Assembly (NCBI GenBank): GCA_016933965.1
Contig: JAFGTS010000001.1
Location: forward strand, 1-59,155
Source of the DNA: Deltaproteobacteria bacterium
GTDB lineage: Bacteria > Desulfobacterota > Syntrophia > Syntrophales > UBA2210
Length of the DNA stretch: 59,155 nucleotides
Direction: 5' to 3'
The notes beneath the pieces were generated by a model. That model did not search any database, had not been told where the DNA came from, and saw nothing but the letters and a program-made list of their open reading frames with translations. Shown here piece after piece: positions 1-8,283 of this stretch; position 1 is the stretch's first letter; every line of letters begins with the position of its first letter. The translations under genes and the position numbers were made by a program.

Positions 1-275
<275 letters not shown>

Positions 276-361
276 CAGCAGAAGCGTCTTGCCGCCATGT
301 CCCAGGAGGATCGCGTCAAGGCAACGCGGGAATAACCGGTGATGAGCCGGATCCTTTGCGC

Positions 362-404
362 AAAAAAGGTGGAATCCCTTTGAGGAGGCGATTCCACCTT
401 TTTT
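362..404. terminator. Bidirectional intrinsic terminator between katG and the leftward gene
   Basis: A perfect 15-bp inverted repeat has arms at 362-376 (AAAAAAGGTGGAATC) and 390-404, with a 13-base loop. A run of T ends the + strand arm and a run of A begins the other arm. It can therefore end transcription of rightward katG and of the leftward gene at 431-997. Confidence 0.9.
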
Positions 405-430
405 AGTCCGTTCTGCGGCAGTGGTGACGG

Positions 431-997
431 TTACATGCCGAGCATTTCCTTCTTCAGGCTTTTCTGGGCTGGTTTGTCGCAGAGCCAGATGCCGAAGAGG
501 GCTTTTTTGAATTCAAGACCGGGTATCGTGGCAATAAGCGTTTCGTTCTTGTAGGCTTCAACTCCTGAGCCGGGCGCGTAGACCAGGTCGTACACATCGT
601 TCACATTGATCTTTTCTTTGAAGACGCTGATGAAATTTTCTATCTCCGTCTGGATGGGAGCCGTGTTTCCATCGGTGGCGTTTTCGAAGCCTTCCCGGGT
701 CGCTTCTTCCATCCGTTCGCTGGTGATCATCGAGGAAATGATGTGCAACCTGATGGCCATCGGCTCATCTGCATTGATGATCACTTCGGCGTCGCTGCTT
801 TTTTCCTGCAGGAACAGACCACCCACGTAAAGATCCATGAAGAATTTGGTCCTTACGCCCGCTCCGTTCAGGAGCAGTGGTGCATTGCCGGCGGTAAGCG
901 TTTCCGGCATGACAATACCGGCGATATCAGCCGCCACGGCCGGTGATGCGATGAGACACAGAGCCAGACATACAACGACACAAACCTTTTTAATCAT
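431..997 (-). CDS. Exported chalcone-isomerase-like protein
   Basis: A 188-residue secreted protein of the chalcone-isomerase-like superfamily. Bacterial members are periplasmic, and their biochemical role is mostly unknown. A signal peptide covers roughly residues 1-22 (hydrophobic stretch then SPAVAA). The mature part has family features: the start IAGIVMPETL, the FFMDLYVGGLFL strand, and a C-terminal FKKALFGIWLC segment where the superfamily fold closes. The start is supported by an AAGGAGG ribosome site about 8 bases upstream. It is a single leftward gene, separated from the SurA-like gene by ~95 bases. Plant-type chalcone isomerase activity is not expected because bacterial homologues usually lack those catalytic residues. 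Confidence 0.82.
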   Translation of the reverse strand: MIKKVCVVVCLALCLIASPAVAADIAGIVMPETLTAGNAPLLLNGAGVRTKFFMDLYVGGLFLQEKSSDAEVIINADEPMAIRLHIISSMITSERMEEATREGFENATDGNTAPIQTEIENFISVFKEKINVNDVYDLVYAPGSGVEAYKNETLIATIPGLEFKKALFGIWLCDKPAQKSLKKEMLGM

Positions 998-1091
998 ACC
1001 TTCCTCCTTCTTGTATATATAATCGGCCCTTCGACGAAAAACCGATCAATTATATGCCCCCGCGGTGAGAATGCCCGCGACGCTGCGTTTT

Positions 1092-2081
1092 CTATTCCAG
1101 GGGTTTCTTCTCTATCTTTGCCGCCGCCTTTAACCGGTCCAGGTAGGCGATAACCTCCGTCTGCAGTTTTTCCTGCTTCAGATGTTCGATGAGGCGGTCC
1201 TTGATATCTTCAAAAGGAACCTGTCCCTCCGGTTTCCGCTCCACCGACTGTATCAGGTGATATCCGAACTCGGTTTCAACGATATCGCTCGTTTTCCCCG
1301 GCTCCAGTGCAAAAGCGGCGTCCTCAAAGGGTTTCACCATCTGACCCCGTCTGAAGAAACCGAGGTCTCCGCCCTTATTGCCGCTCGGGCACTGGGACTC
1401 TTCTTTTGCAAGAGCGGCAAAATCCGCCCCCGCCTTGAGCTTTTTCCGAATCTCCTCGATCTTTTTCCGTGCCGCCGCCTTTTCTTCATCCGGTGCGCTC
1501 TGATCGACCTTGATCAGGATATGGCTGGCCCGCACCTGTTCCGGCTGTTTGAAGGCCTCCGGGTTGGCCTTGTAAAAATCTTCCGCTTCCTTCTCCGTCA
1601 CGCTGATCGTCGCGCTGATATGGTCGTCGACGAGTTTCTGGATTGTCATATCTTTTCCAAGCTGTGATCGCAGCTCTTCAAGTGTGATATTCATCCGGGC
1701 GAGGGCCGCCTCGAATTCTTCCGCGCTGGGAAAACGGTCCCGGAGGGATTGTACCTTTGCGGATACTTCCTGTGCATCGACGACGATGCCCTTCGCGTGG
1801 CTCTCCTGAAAGAGGAGTTCCCGGTTTATAAGGCTGTCCAGGACCTTTTCCTTTATTTCCGCGAGACGTTCGCTGTCGAGGGCCTGGCCGTTCTGCATGA
1901 GCTTTCTTTCGACCTGGCTCATTTCCATATCAAAATCGGAGCGGGGGATTACCGTACCGTTGACAACCGCCACGACGTCACTTGTGGTCCCTTCCTGCGC
2001 TGCCGGAAGCGGACAGGCCATGCAAAGGAGGAGCAGGACCGTTGTAATGAGAAGGACTGTTCTCTTTCTTTGTGTTCGCAT
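1092..2081 (-). CDS. Periplasmic peptidyl-prolyl isomerase / SurA-like chaperone
   Basis: A 329-residue SurA/PrsA-type foldase. The N-terminus has a charged segment MRTQRKR, a hydrophobic core and a cleavage region near PLPAAQ, so it is exported. Next come a SurA-like N-terminal helical domain (about 35-170, starting VVAVVNGTVIPRSDF) and one parvulin domain (about 185-285) with the family marks ASHILIK, GGDLGFF and FGYHLIQ. There is one parvulin domain, where E. coli SurA has two. A 22-residue longer frame exists, but the start at 2081 is preferred because GGAAGG lies just upstream and the signal peptide begins there. Expected role: folding and escort of outer-membrane proteins. Confidence 0.88.
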   Translation of the reverse strand: MRTQRKRTVLLITTVLLLLCMACPLPAAQEGTTSDVVAVVNGTVIPRSDFDMEMSQVERKLMQNGQALDSERLAEIKEKVLDSLINRELLFQESHAKGIVVDAQEVSAKVQSLRDRFPSAEEFEAALARMNITLEELRSQLGKDMTIQKLVDDHISATISVTEKEAEDFYKANPEAFKQPEQVRASHILIKVDQSAPDEEKAAARKKIEEIRKKLKAGADFAALAKEESQCPSGNKGGDLGFFRRGQMVKPFEDAAFALEPGKTSDIVETEFGYHLIQSVERKPEGQVPFEDIKDRLIEHLKQEKLQTEVIAYLDRLKAAAKIEKKPLE

Positions 2082-2251
2082 TATTTCTTCCTTTCCGATT
2101 GAGATACAGGAAAAAGCTCCCGGGGGAGCCCTCATACAAATAGACATTCTCCATTTTTATTGAAGACAAAATCAAGGTATTTTTTGCGATTTTTTTATGA
2201 TCCTTATTTGAACGATACGTTGTCGCGGTACCCGGCCGTATGGCGGATCGG

Positions 2252-2725
2252 TCAGTCCCGCGGAATGCTGAGGTGATCGGCAAGACCCGGGGCATCCGCC
2301 TTCTCGTGAAACGCTGCCCTGCCATGTTTCCCTTTTCCCTGATTCCGGTCATGATCGGGGGAGGAGATATCGCCTTGGCGGGTACCCAGGAAAGGTACAG
2401 CGGCGGCCATGAGCAGGAGAACGGCCGCAATGATCGCAATGGCAATGCGCACGTTCTTCCTGCCGCCCTTTCCACCCTCGATGAGCGCCCGTATCCACGT
2501 CCAGTGGAGCAGCAGGTGAATGCCCATGGTAACGACAAACAGAAGTGCCAGGACAAAGTGGATATCACCCCATTCGTGACGTGTCAGACCCCAGAGTTGT
2601 GCCTGGCCCGCACCGGGCGGGAGAATGTAATATATGAGAAGCCCCGTGGACAGTAGAAAGACGAATTCAACGAACGCAACCGTGTCGATGATAAAGTTTA
2701 CTTTTGCCCCTGTCAGTTTCTTCAT
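2252..2725 (-). CDS. DUF4405-type membrane protein, cytochrome b561-like
   Basis: A 157-residue integral membrane protein. Three hydrophobic segments are visible: about 10-35 (FIIDTVAFVEFVFLLSTGLL), about 55-85 and about 105-125. Histidines in the RHEWGDIHF and GIHLLLHW segments are placed as in DUF4405/cytochrome b561-like proteins, where paired helix histidines bind haem. The C-terminal ~35 residues are charged and His-rich and lie outside the membrane. The ATG at 2725 is chosen because GGGAG sits 8 bases upstream; a GTG 27 bases further upstream has no clear ribosome site. Role unknown; membrane electron transfer is a family-level inference. Confidence 0.7.
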   Translation of the reverse strand: MKKLTGAKVNFIIDTVAFVEFVFLLSTGLLIYYILPPGAGQAQLWGLTRHEWGDIHFVLALLFVVTMGIHLLLHWTWIRALIEGGKGGRKNVRIAIAIIAAVLLLMAAAVPFLGTRQGDISSPDHDRNQGKGKHGRAAFHEKADAPGLADHLSIPRD

Positions 2726-2865
2726 TTGATCGGCTCCCGCGTTCAGTTTCACCCGTACGAACCGGCCCGCACGCGTCTATGAACTGTTACCGTAAGGTAA
2801 TGCGTCTTCCCATGCCTGTCAAGGGTGGGCCTTTGTTCGTTCCTTTCCTGCCGGTCTCGCCCGTT

Positions 2866-3336
2866 TCATGAACGAAGGGTAGCGATAAGCCGCCTTGGAA
2901 AGAGAAGCAGATCGAGGGCTTCCAGGATACCCGGCGTTGAAAGATCGGCGGCCATAAGGGATTCAGCCGCGGTTCCTTCATCCTGGAGCACCGCTATCCC
3001 CAGGGCCGCTCTCTTGAGCATCAGGCGATCATTCCTCCCATTGCCGACGCACACGGTCCGGTCGATTCCCAGTTCAGCCGTGTACGATGCCTTCGCTTCC
3101 GCCTGTTCTTCTCGGGGAATAATGTACAGGCGGCAAGGCAGCATTGAAAGTTCCTTTTTCACGGAGCCGAACGTGTCCGCTGTCAACACATGGATCGCGA
3201 GGTGCCTCGACAAGGTCCTGATTCGGTCCACCACTCCCGGAAGCAACTTCCCGTCCCGTGAAAGGGTGCCGTTGTAATCCAGAACAAGGTGTTCCAGCCT
3301 GAGCGTTCCATAACCGGGAATATCGATTTCTATCAT
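2866..3336 (-). CDS. HAD-superfamily hydrolase (small, P-ATPase-like core)
   Basis: A 156-residue soluble haloacid-dehalogenase-fold protein. Motif I is DYNGT at about residues 20-24 (first Asp the nucleophile, although the usual second Asp is Asn here). Motif II is the Thr in VLTADTFGS. Motif III/IV is the GNGRNDRLML segment. The DxNGT form and short length match stand-alone proteins resembling the phosphorylation domain of P-type ATPases, with no cap domain. Asn in place of the second Asp of motif I makes ordinary phosphatase activity doubtful. The start has AAAGGGG upstream. Physiological substrate unknown. Confidence 0.8.
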   Translation of the reverse strand: MIEIDIPGYGTLRLEHLVLDYNGTLSRDGKLLPGVVDRIRTLSRHLAIHVLTADTFGSVKKELSMLPCRLYIIPREEQAEAKASYTAELGIDRTVCVGNGRNDRLMLKRAALGIAVLQDEGTAAESLMAADLSTPGILEALDLLLFPRRLIATLRS

Positions 3337-3467
3337 TCGGACGTCCCCTTTCGCGCAGATTTCTCTTTATTACTCTTTCATGCGTGTTCCGGTCAATCGA
3401 CTCTTTCCTTTGCAGGTGCTTCGAAATTCCGCCGATGTGTGAAAGATACCTGCATGTTATTATCTTC

Positions 3468-3496
3468 TTGACTCAATAACTCTTATTCAATATTGT
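3468..3496 (+). promoter_or_regulatory. Sigma-70 type promoter for the PAS-LuxR gene
   Basis: TTGACT at 3468-3473 and TATTGT at 3491-3496 are separated by 17 bases. The next gene starts at 3603, giving a leader of about 100 bases. Prediction from sequence only. Confidence 0.55.
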
Positions 3497-3602
3497 AGCC
3501 AACCACGAGCAGTGTGAGTGATCGTGCCACATTTCAATCCCCCTGAAAAAATTCAGCGAGACGGCGTGCGTGCGACAGGTCTCAAGATGAGGAACTGATG
3601 CC

Positions 3603-5285
3603 ATGGCGAAAAAACCGGGTCGACGGAAGCTCTTGAATAACAGTGATATCGGTAGCGCTTTCAGTGTCAATGAAGACAGATACCGTTCGCTTTTTGAGAC
3701 GGTAACGGACATCATCGTTCTGATCGATCCCGAGTATGTCATTACCGACGTGTCCCCCAGCGTGGAACGGGAGGCGGGATATCGACCGGAAGAAGTGATC
3801 GGAATTTCAATTCATGATGTCGATTTTACCACCGGTGAGTTCCGGCGCAGCGTCTTCGAAAACCTTGAAAAAGTGTTTGCCGGCGAGAGGATCTCAGGTG
3901 TTGAGTATCAATTGATCACGCGCCGTGGAGATGTGATGTATGTGGAGATCAATGCCACACCCCTGTACCGGGATTGTATTGTTCATGCCTGTATCTGCGT
4001 GGCCCGCAATGTGACTCAGCGAAAGAGAATGGAAGAGGAGATCAGGGAAAGCGGGGAGAAATACCGTGACCTGGTGGAGAACATGAGAGACATTGTTTAT
4101 ATGACTGACGACAAGGGCATGATCACCTATGTGAGCCCTGTGATCAGAGAGCTTGGCGGGTATGAGCCGTCGGACATCATCGGAAAGCGGTACGTTGATT
4201 TCGTGTTTGATGAGGATCTTCCCGACCGGTGGGAGTATTTCACCCGGGCCCTTCAAGGGGAGAATGAAAACACGGAGTATCGCTATGTCACCCGGGATGG
4301 CCGTGTGAGATGGGTGAGGAACTCTCCCCGGCCGATCGTCAAGGATGGTTGCGTGACCGGTCTGCAGGGTAATCTGTCGGATATCACGGAGCGGAAAGAG
4401 GTGGAGGAATCCCTGCGAAGAAGTCAGGAATGGCTTCGTACCGTACTTGAGAACATGCCGGTTCTTCTCGTGGCCTTCGACGAGCGGGAGGGAATCATCG
4501 TCTGGAACGCCGAATGTGAGCGGGTAACGGGATATACAATGGAGGAGGCCCGGAACCTGGGAAACATCTGGGAAGCGTTGTATCCCGATCCTGAATACCG
4601 CGAGTGGCTGTTGAAAGAAACAAGACACCACCGGAATGAATACTACAATCTCGAAGTACGGATAACGGACCGGAACGGCGATGTCAGGACCCTTTCCTTA
4701 TCCAATATTTCCGCTCAATTCCCTGTTCCCGGCTGGAAATTCTGGGCTGTCGGCGTCGATATGACGGAAATAAAGAAAGCGGAGGAGGTTCTTCGGAACA
4801 TGAACGCTCATCTGGAACATCAGGTACGGCAGCGAACCGAGGAATTGCACATGAAAGCACAAAAGCTCGAAGAAACGAATGCTGCGTTGCGGACCCTGCT
4901 GCAGGCCGCCGAGGAATTCAAGGAAGACATGGAAATGCGGGTTCTCTCGAATGTTTCCCAGGTCACGATCCCCTACCTGGAGCGACTGAAGCGCACCCGG
5001 TTGAGCGAGGACCAGATGACCTACTGCACAATCCTGGACACTCATATCCGGAACATCACGTCCTCCTTCGCGAAACGATTGTCTTCACCCTATCTCGGCT
5101 TCACCCCCCAGGAGGTCAGGATCGCCACCCTCATCAAGGAACATAAATCAACCAAGGATATCGCCGAATTGCTGGCCATTTCCGAGAGTGCCGTTATTTT
5201 CCACCGTCACAACATCAGAAAAAAACTCGGTATCATCGGGAAAAAGGTGAATCTCGAAGCCCACCTGGAACAATTTTCACAGTAG
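3603..5285 (+). CDS. Triple-PAS sensor with C-terminal LuxR-type HTH
   Basis: A 560-residue single-chain sensor-regulator. Three PAS/PAC units are visible at about 25-140, 145-265 and 270-395. Each begins with a stretch like YRSLFETVTD or YRDLVENMRD and ends with a PAC segment such as NVTQRKRMEEE or DITERKEVEES. A coiled coil at about 400-440 links them to a C-terminal helix-turn-helix at about 495-550 (FTPQEVRIATLIKEHKSTKD, then AELLAISESAVIFH). There is no histidine-kinase or receiver domain and no membrane segment, so it probably senses a cytoplasmic signal and binds DNA directly. Many such proteins occur in deltaproteobacteria. Its targets are not evident; the HU gene follows in the same direction. 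Confidence 0.88.
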   Translation: MAKKPGRRKLLNNSDIGSAFSVNEDRYRSLFETVTDIIVLIDPEYVITDVSPSVEREAGYRPEEVIGISIHDVDFTTGEFRRSVFENLEKVFAGERISGVEYQLITRRGDVMYVEINATPLYRDCIVHACICVARNVTQRKRMEEEIRESGEKYRDLVENMRDIVYMTDDKGMITYVSPVIRELGGYEPSDIIGKRYVDFVFDEDLPDRWEYFTRALQGENENTEYRYVTRDGRVRWVRNSPRPIVKDGCVTGLQGNLSDITERKEVEESLRRSQEWLRTVLENMPVLLVAFDEREGIIVWNAECERVTGYTMEEARNLGNIWEALYPDPEYREWLLKETRHHRNEYYNLEVRITDRNGDVRTLSLSNISAQFPVPGWKFWAVGVDMTEIKKAEEVLRNMNAHLEHQVRQRTEELHMKAQKLEETNAALRTLLQAAEEFKEDMEMRVLSNVSQVTIPYLERLKRTRLSEDQMTYCTILDTHIRNITSSFAKRLSSPYLGFTPQEVRIATLIKEHKSTKDIAELLAISESAVIFHRHNIRKKLGIIGKKVNLEAHLEQFSQ

Positions 5286-5340
5286 AAGATCGGACTGGTA
5301 TCATCTAAAAGCCTGGTAATACTTGTGATATTCATACATT

Positions 5341-5407
5341 GTTAGTTTATGCTAACGGTTTGCTGACAGTATTTTGACATACCAGATTCCCGGAAACGTG
5401 CTATAGC
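5341..5407 (+). promoter_or_regulatory. Possible promoter and small palindrome upstream of HU gene
   Basis: The 284-base gap before the HU gene holds a short palindrome at 5341-5356 (GTTAG, six bases, CTAAC) and a TTGACA at 5374-5379 with a TATAGC at 5402-5407. The spacing of 22 bases is longer than ideal, so this is only a candidate. Nothing else was recognised in the gap. Confidence 0.3.
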
Positions 5408-5569
5408 CTATCTCAACTTTTTTTCATTTGATTCATCTTCACTTCATTGACGGAGGACAGAGGCTTAAATCCCGCGATTTCCGGGGGGATGGTCGCGGGA
5501 CGGGGAAGAGGGGAGGAACCGCTCCCCTCTTACCCCCTTGATATATCTTTTCTGAAAGGAGACGGAGGG

Positions 5570-5878
5570 GTGAATAAGAGTGATATTATAAGCAGCGTAA
5601 ACGGGATCTGCAGAAGCAGGAGAGAGGCACACAACCTCGTCAATTTCGTTTTTTCCATGATCAGCGATGCGCTTACGGAGAAGGACACGGTTACCCTGAC
5701 GGGTTTCGGTACGTTCCGGGTCATCCAGCGCAAGGCCCGACGGGGAAGAAATCCGCGAACCGGTGAAAACCTGTGGGTGGAGTCGTCGGATGTTCTACGA
5801 TTCACTCCCTGCAGAACGCTGAAGGAAGCCGTCAAGAAGACAGACGGATATAAAAAAGCAGGACATCAGTCGGCATGA
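5570..5878 (+). CDS. HU/IHF-family DNA-binding protein
   Basis: A 102-residue nucleoid protein. The helical part (KSDIISSVNG) is followed by the beta-arm region with the family signature from GFGTFRVIQRKARRGRNPRT and the closing FTPCRTLKEAV (usually F.pgk.lk..v). It bends DNA as a dimer. The frame is open 41 codons further upstream, but the GTG at 5570 gives the normal HU/IHF length and has AAGGAG 8 bases before it. HU, IHF-alpha and IHF-beta cannot be separated with confidence. The usual Gly in the PGK segment is Cys here, a minor oddity. Confidence 0.88.
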   Translation: MNKSDIISSVNGICRSRREAHNLVNFVFSMISDALTEKDTVTLTGFGTFRVIQRKARRGRNPRTGENLWVESSDVLRFTPCRTLKEAVKKTDGYKKAGHQSA

Positions 5879-5902
5879 CCCGCCGTATCTCCCCCCGGCG
5901 GG
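5879..5902 (+). terminator. GC-rich hairpin after the HU gene
   Basis: CCCGCCG at 5879-5885 pairs with CGGCGGG at 5896-5902, immediately after the HU stop codon and before the convergent glycosyltransferase. The T tract is weak (ATCCTTTA), so termination efficiency is uncertain. Confidence 0.4.
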
Positions 5903-5907
5903 ATCCT

Positions 5908-7125
5908 TTATGGCGGTGAAGCGCCGCCGTTTCCCGCGTACAGGCCCAAGAGATAGGGTTTCTGGCAGAGAAAGGCCATTGCCTGATCACGGACTTCCTT
6001 TTCCGCGAAGGAAACGGCGTATCGGTAGGTCTGATAGTTGAAGGTGATGGTCCGTTCAAAGTATAGGGGTTTCAGGGCATTGATAATGTCCAGGCGTGTT
6101 GCTTCCGGGGCGCCGTCGAAGAGGTAGAAGAGGCTGTACACAATGTGCGACCACAGCATGATATCAAGGTCGTAATAATCCATGGAATACATGTGATTGG
6201 TTTTCTGGTATGCATAGGTATTCAGGTATTGCTTCACCAGGTCTTTGTACTTGTCGTATTCCCTCCTGCAATCATCCTTCAGTCTGACGATATCCTCGAC
6301 GGAAAGCGGTTCTGGTTCCATCATTTTATCGAGACCCTTCAACGCGACGGTGCGGATCACCGTTTGCCGGGCACTGGGAACATTGTTTTGCAACCATTTT
6401 GATTGATGCTTGTGCAGCGTGGTGAAAAGGGTATGAATGACCTCCTCAAACATCTGTCCCAGCTTTGGCGTGCTTGTGTTGTGTATCTTAACACCCAGTC
6501 CCGTCTGGCAGACCTTGAAATCGCCGAAGAGGGCCGAGAGGGACATGAATATATCGATACCGTAGTGACGGATCGTGTCGTTCCATTCCTGGTCAAGCCA
6601 GAACCGGCAGAGTTTCCGGGAAAATGCGAAATCGCCGCCGATGGGCTGTCTGATGTCTATGCCGGCCAGTGAAAAGACGAGTGGATAACAGAGGTGGTTC
6701 GTGATGGTCCCGTCGAATTGATGCCGTGAATAGAGAGGGGTGACGAGATCATGCCCTTCTTCGACGGGCGAGCCGAGGTACCGGATCCATTCGGGTGTTA
6801 TCGAGCGCAGGTCGGCATCAATGACGATCGTTATGCCGGCCTCCACATCCCTGCAGAAGTTGAACAGGTTCCAGAAGTTATTGCCCTTGCCTGTTACACC
6901 TTCCGGCGTCGTGATATATTTTCTTTCAATATTTCGTGGTATTTCAGCTGCCAGAAAGGCTTCCCGCGTTCCATCGGGACTGTTGTTGTCGCAGTTTACT
7001 ATGATGCAGCGCTTTGAGGGGAAATAGGTGGACAATCCCTGTGCCGCCGTCCGTGTGACGAAACCGATCGTTTCTGCTTCCCGGTATGAGGGGATGCCGA
7101 CGACGACATCGTATGTCTGATTCAC
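5908..7125 (-). CDS. Family 2-like glycosyltransferase (GpgS/mannosylglycerate-synthase-like)
   Basis: A 405-residue GT-A fold glycosyltransferase. The nucleotide-sugar site starts at about residue 7 (VVVGIPSYREAETI). The metal-binding DxD is the DAD of TIVIDADLRS (about 100), and an acceptor-side segment contains GGDFAFSRKLC. The overall pattern resembles enzymes that transfer sugars from nucleotide donors to glycerate-type acceptors (GT81/GT78), but this is family-level resemblance only. There is no membrane segment. The start is a GTG with AAGGAG 11 bases upstream. It is an isolated leftward gene between convergent HU and the upstream UbiA operon end. A compatible-solute or glycolipid role is possible. 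Confidence 0.75.
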   Translation of the reverse strand: MNQTYDVVVGIPSYREAETIGFVTRTAAQGLSTYFPSKRCIIVNCDNNSPDGTREAFLAAEIPRNIERKYITTPEGVTGKGNNFWNLFNFCRDVEAGITIVIDADLRSITPEWIRYLGSPVEEGHDLVTPLYSRHQFDGTITNHLCYPLVFSLAGIDIRQPIGGDFAFSRKLCRFWLDQEWNDTIRHYGIDIFMSLSALFGDFKVCQTGLGVKIHNTSTPKLGQMFEEVIHTLFTTLHKHQSKWLQNNVPSARQTVIRTVALKGLDKMMEPEPLSVEDIVRLKDDCRREYDKYKDLVKQYLNTYAYQKTNHMYSMDYYDLDIMLWSHIVYSLFYLFDGAPEATRLDIINALKPLYFERTITFNYQTYRYAVSFAEKEVRDQAMAFLCQKPYLLGLYAGNGGASPP

Positions 7126-7262
7126 CGGTACAATGACTCCTTTTCAGCGTGGTGGGCCTGATCGATCCGTGCCGGACCCCCGCTTGAACGCTTAACCTCC
7201 CCCCTTATATTATTGAATCCGCAATGTCAACACTGATGACCACGAAAAAGTAAATATTACGA

Positions 7263-7292
7263 AATATCCTTATATATCCTTATATATCAATA
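7263..7292. repeat. AT-rich tandem repeat, three 10-bp units
   Basis: Three consecutive units read AATATCCTTA, TATATCCTTA and TATATCAATA. They lie in the 235-base gap upstream of the glycosyltransferase start, one helical turn per unit. A regulatory or bendable DNA role is possible but unproven. Confidence 0.6.
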
Positions 7293-7360
7293 TATTGTGA
7301 CTCATTGAACTACTGAATATAGGGTCACCGTTCACGGTTTTCGCCGGTCGTTCCTGATGG

Positions 7361-8257
7361 TCAGAGGGTGATGAAAAATCCCGCGGCCGTCAGGAGCGGT
7401 GTAATGATGGTGACAACCACGTTCAGCCCCATAAAGGGGGCCAGCTTCGGGATGTCACTGGCATGCCGGAGCAGGCCGAAAAAGGCGGCACCTGCCGCAG
7501 GGATCGACGCGAGGCCGAGCAGGCACCAGGCAGGAAAAAGGCCGGCCGCGACGGAGATAATGATGGAAACATAGGTGGCCGCGAGAAAGGATCCGTAAGT
7601 AATGATCCCCGTGGTTCTGCCGAAGGCGATGATGAGGTGTCGCCTGCCGATGCTTCTGTCCGCGTCGATATCCGGGAACTGGTTCATGAGAAGCAGGTTG
7701 CTGACCAGGAAAAACGGTATCAATGATGCCGCAAAGGCCATCCAGGAATATGACCCCGTTAGGACGAAATCGGTGCCCATCACCATGAGGGGGCCGAATC
7801 CGAGCCCGGGCGCGATGAGACAGAAAAGGGGACTGCGGGTGAGCCAGATGGTGTAGGTGAACACGATGATGAGACCGGCAACCCCCAAGGGTAACAGCAG
7901 AATACCCCGGACGGCGACAAAATAGAGGCCGATCAGGCCTGTCAGAATAAAGGCTGCCATTCCGGTTATCAGGGCCGTGCGGGCCTTGTGCGGCATACGC
8001 GGCAGAGTGCCGCTGCCGCCGCTGAAGGCGGTCCGCTGCGTTCGAAGGTCCAGTCCGCTGGTGAAATCGTAATATTCGTTCAGTGAATTCACGCTGACAT
8101 GGGCCGACAGAGCACCCGCGAGGGTCAGGAAAAGATAGAACACGCTGAAGGTTCCCTGGGTATGAAACGCCGTTCCCAGGCCAAGAATGACGCAGGCTGG
8201 CGGGAGGATCAGAAAGGGCAGCCGCATCGGGCCGAGAATGTGTTCAAACTGCTTCAT
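7361..8257 (-). CDS. UbiA-family prenyltransferase
   Basis: A 298-residue polytopic membrane enzyme of the UbiA/MenA family, which attaches polyprenyl chains to aromatic or quinone-precursor acceptors. The first Asp-rich motif is NEYYDFTSGLD (about 60-70) and the second is NQFPDIDADRSIGRRHL (about 190-206). Both bind Mg2+ and the prenyl diphosphate. Around eight hydrophobic segments follow. The start at 8257 (MKQFEHILGPMRLPF) is preferred; the frame extends 49 codons upstream but that part would overlap the DUF362 gene and is not hydrophobic. It is the last gene of a probable operon with the ThyX-like, M48, FmdB and DUF362 genes. A menaquinone role is plausible, but no other men genes are here. 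Confidence 0.85.
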   Translation of the reverse strand: MKQFEHILGPMRLPFLILPPACVILGLGTAFHTQGTFSVFYLFLTLAGALSAHVSVNSLNEYYDFTSGLDLRTQRTAFSGGSGTLPRMPHKARTALITGMAAFILTGLIGLYFVAVRGILLLPLGVAGLIIVFTYTIWLTRSPLFCLIAPGLGFGPLMVMGTDFVLTGSYSWMAFAASLIPFFLVSNLLLMNQFPDIDADRSIGRRHLIIAFGRTTGIITYGSFLAATYVSIIISVAAGLFPAWCLLGLASIPAAGAAFFGLLRHASDIPKLAPFMGLNVVVTIITPLLTAAGFFITL

Positions 8258-8283
8258 GCGATCGAGCCTGTTGTGCCCCCTCC

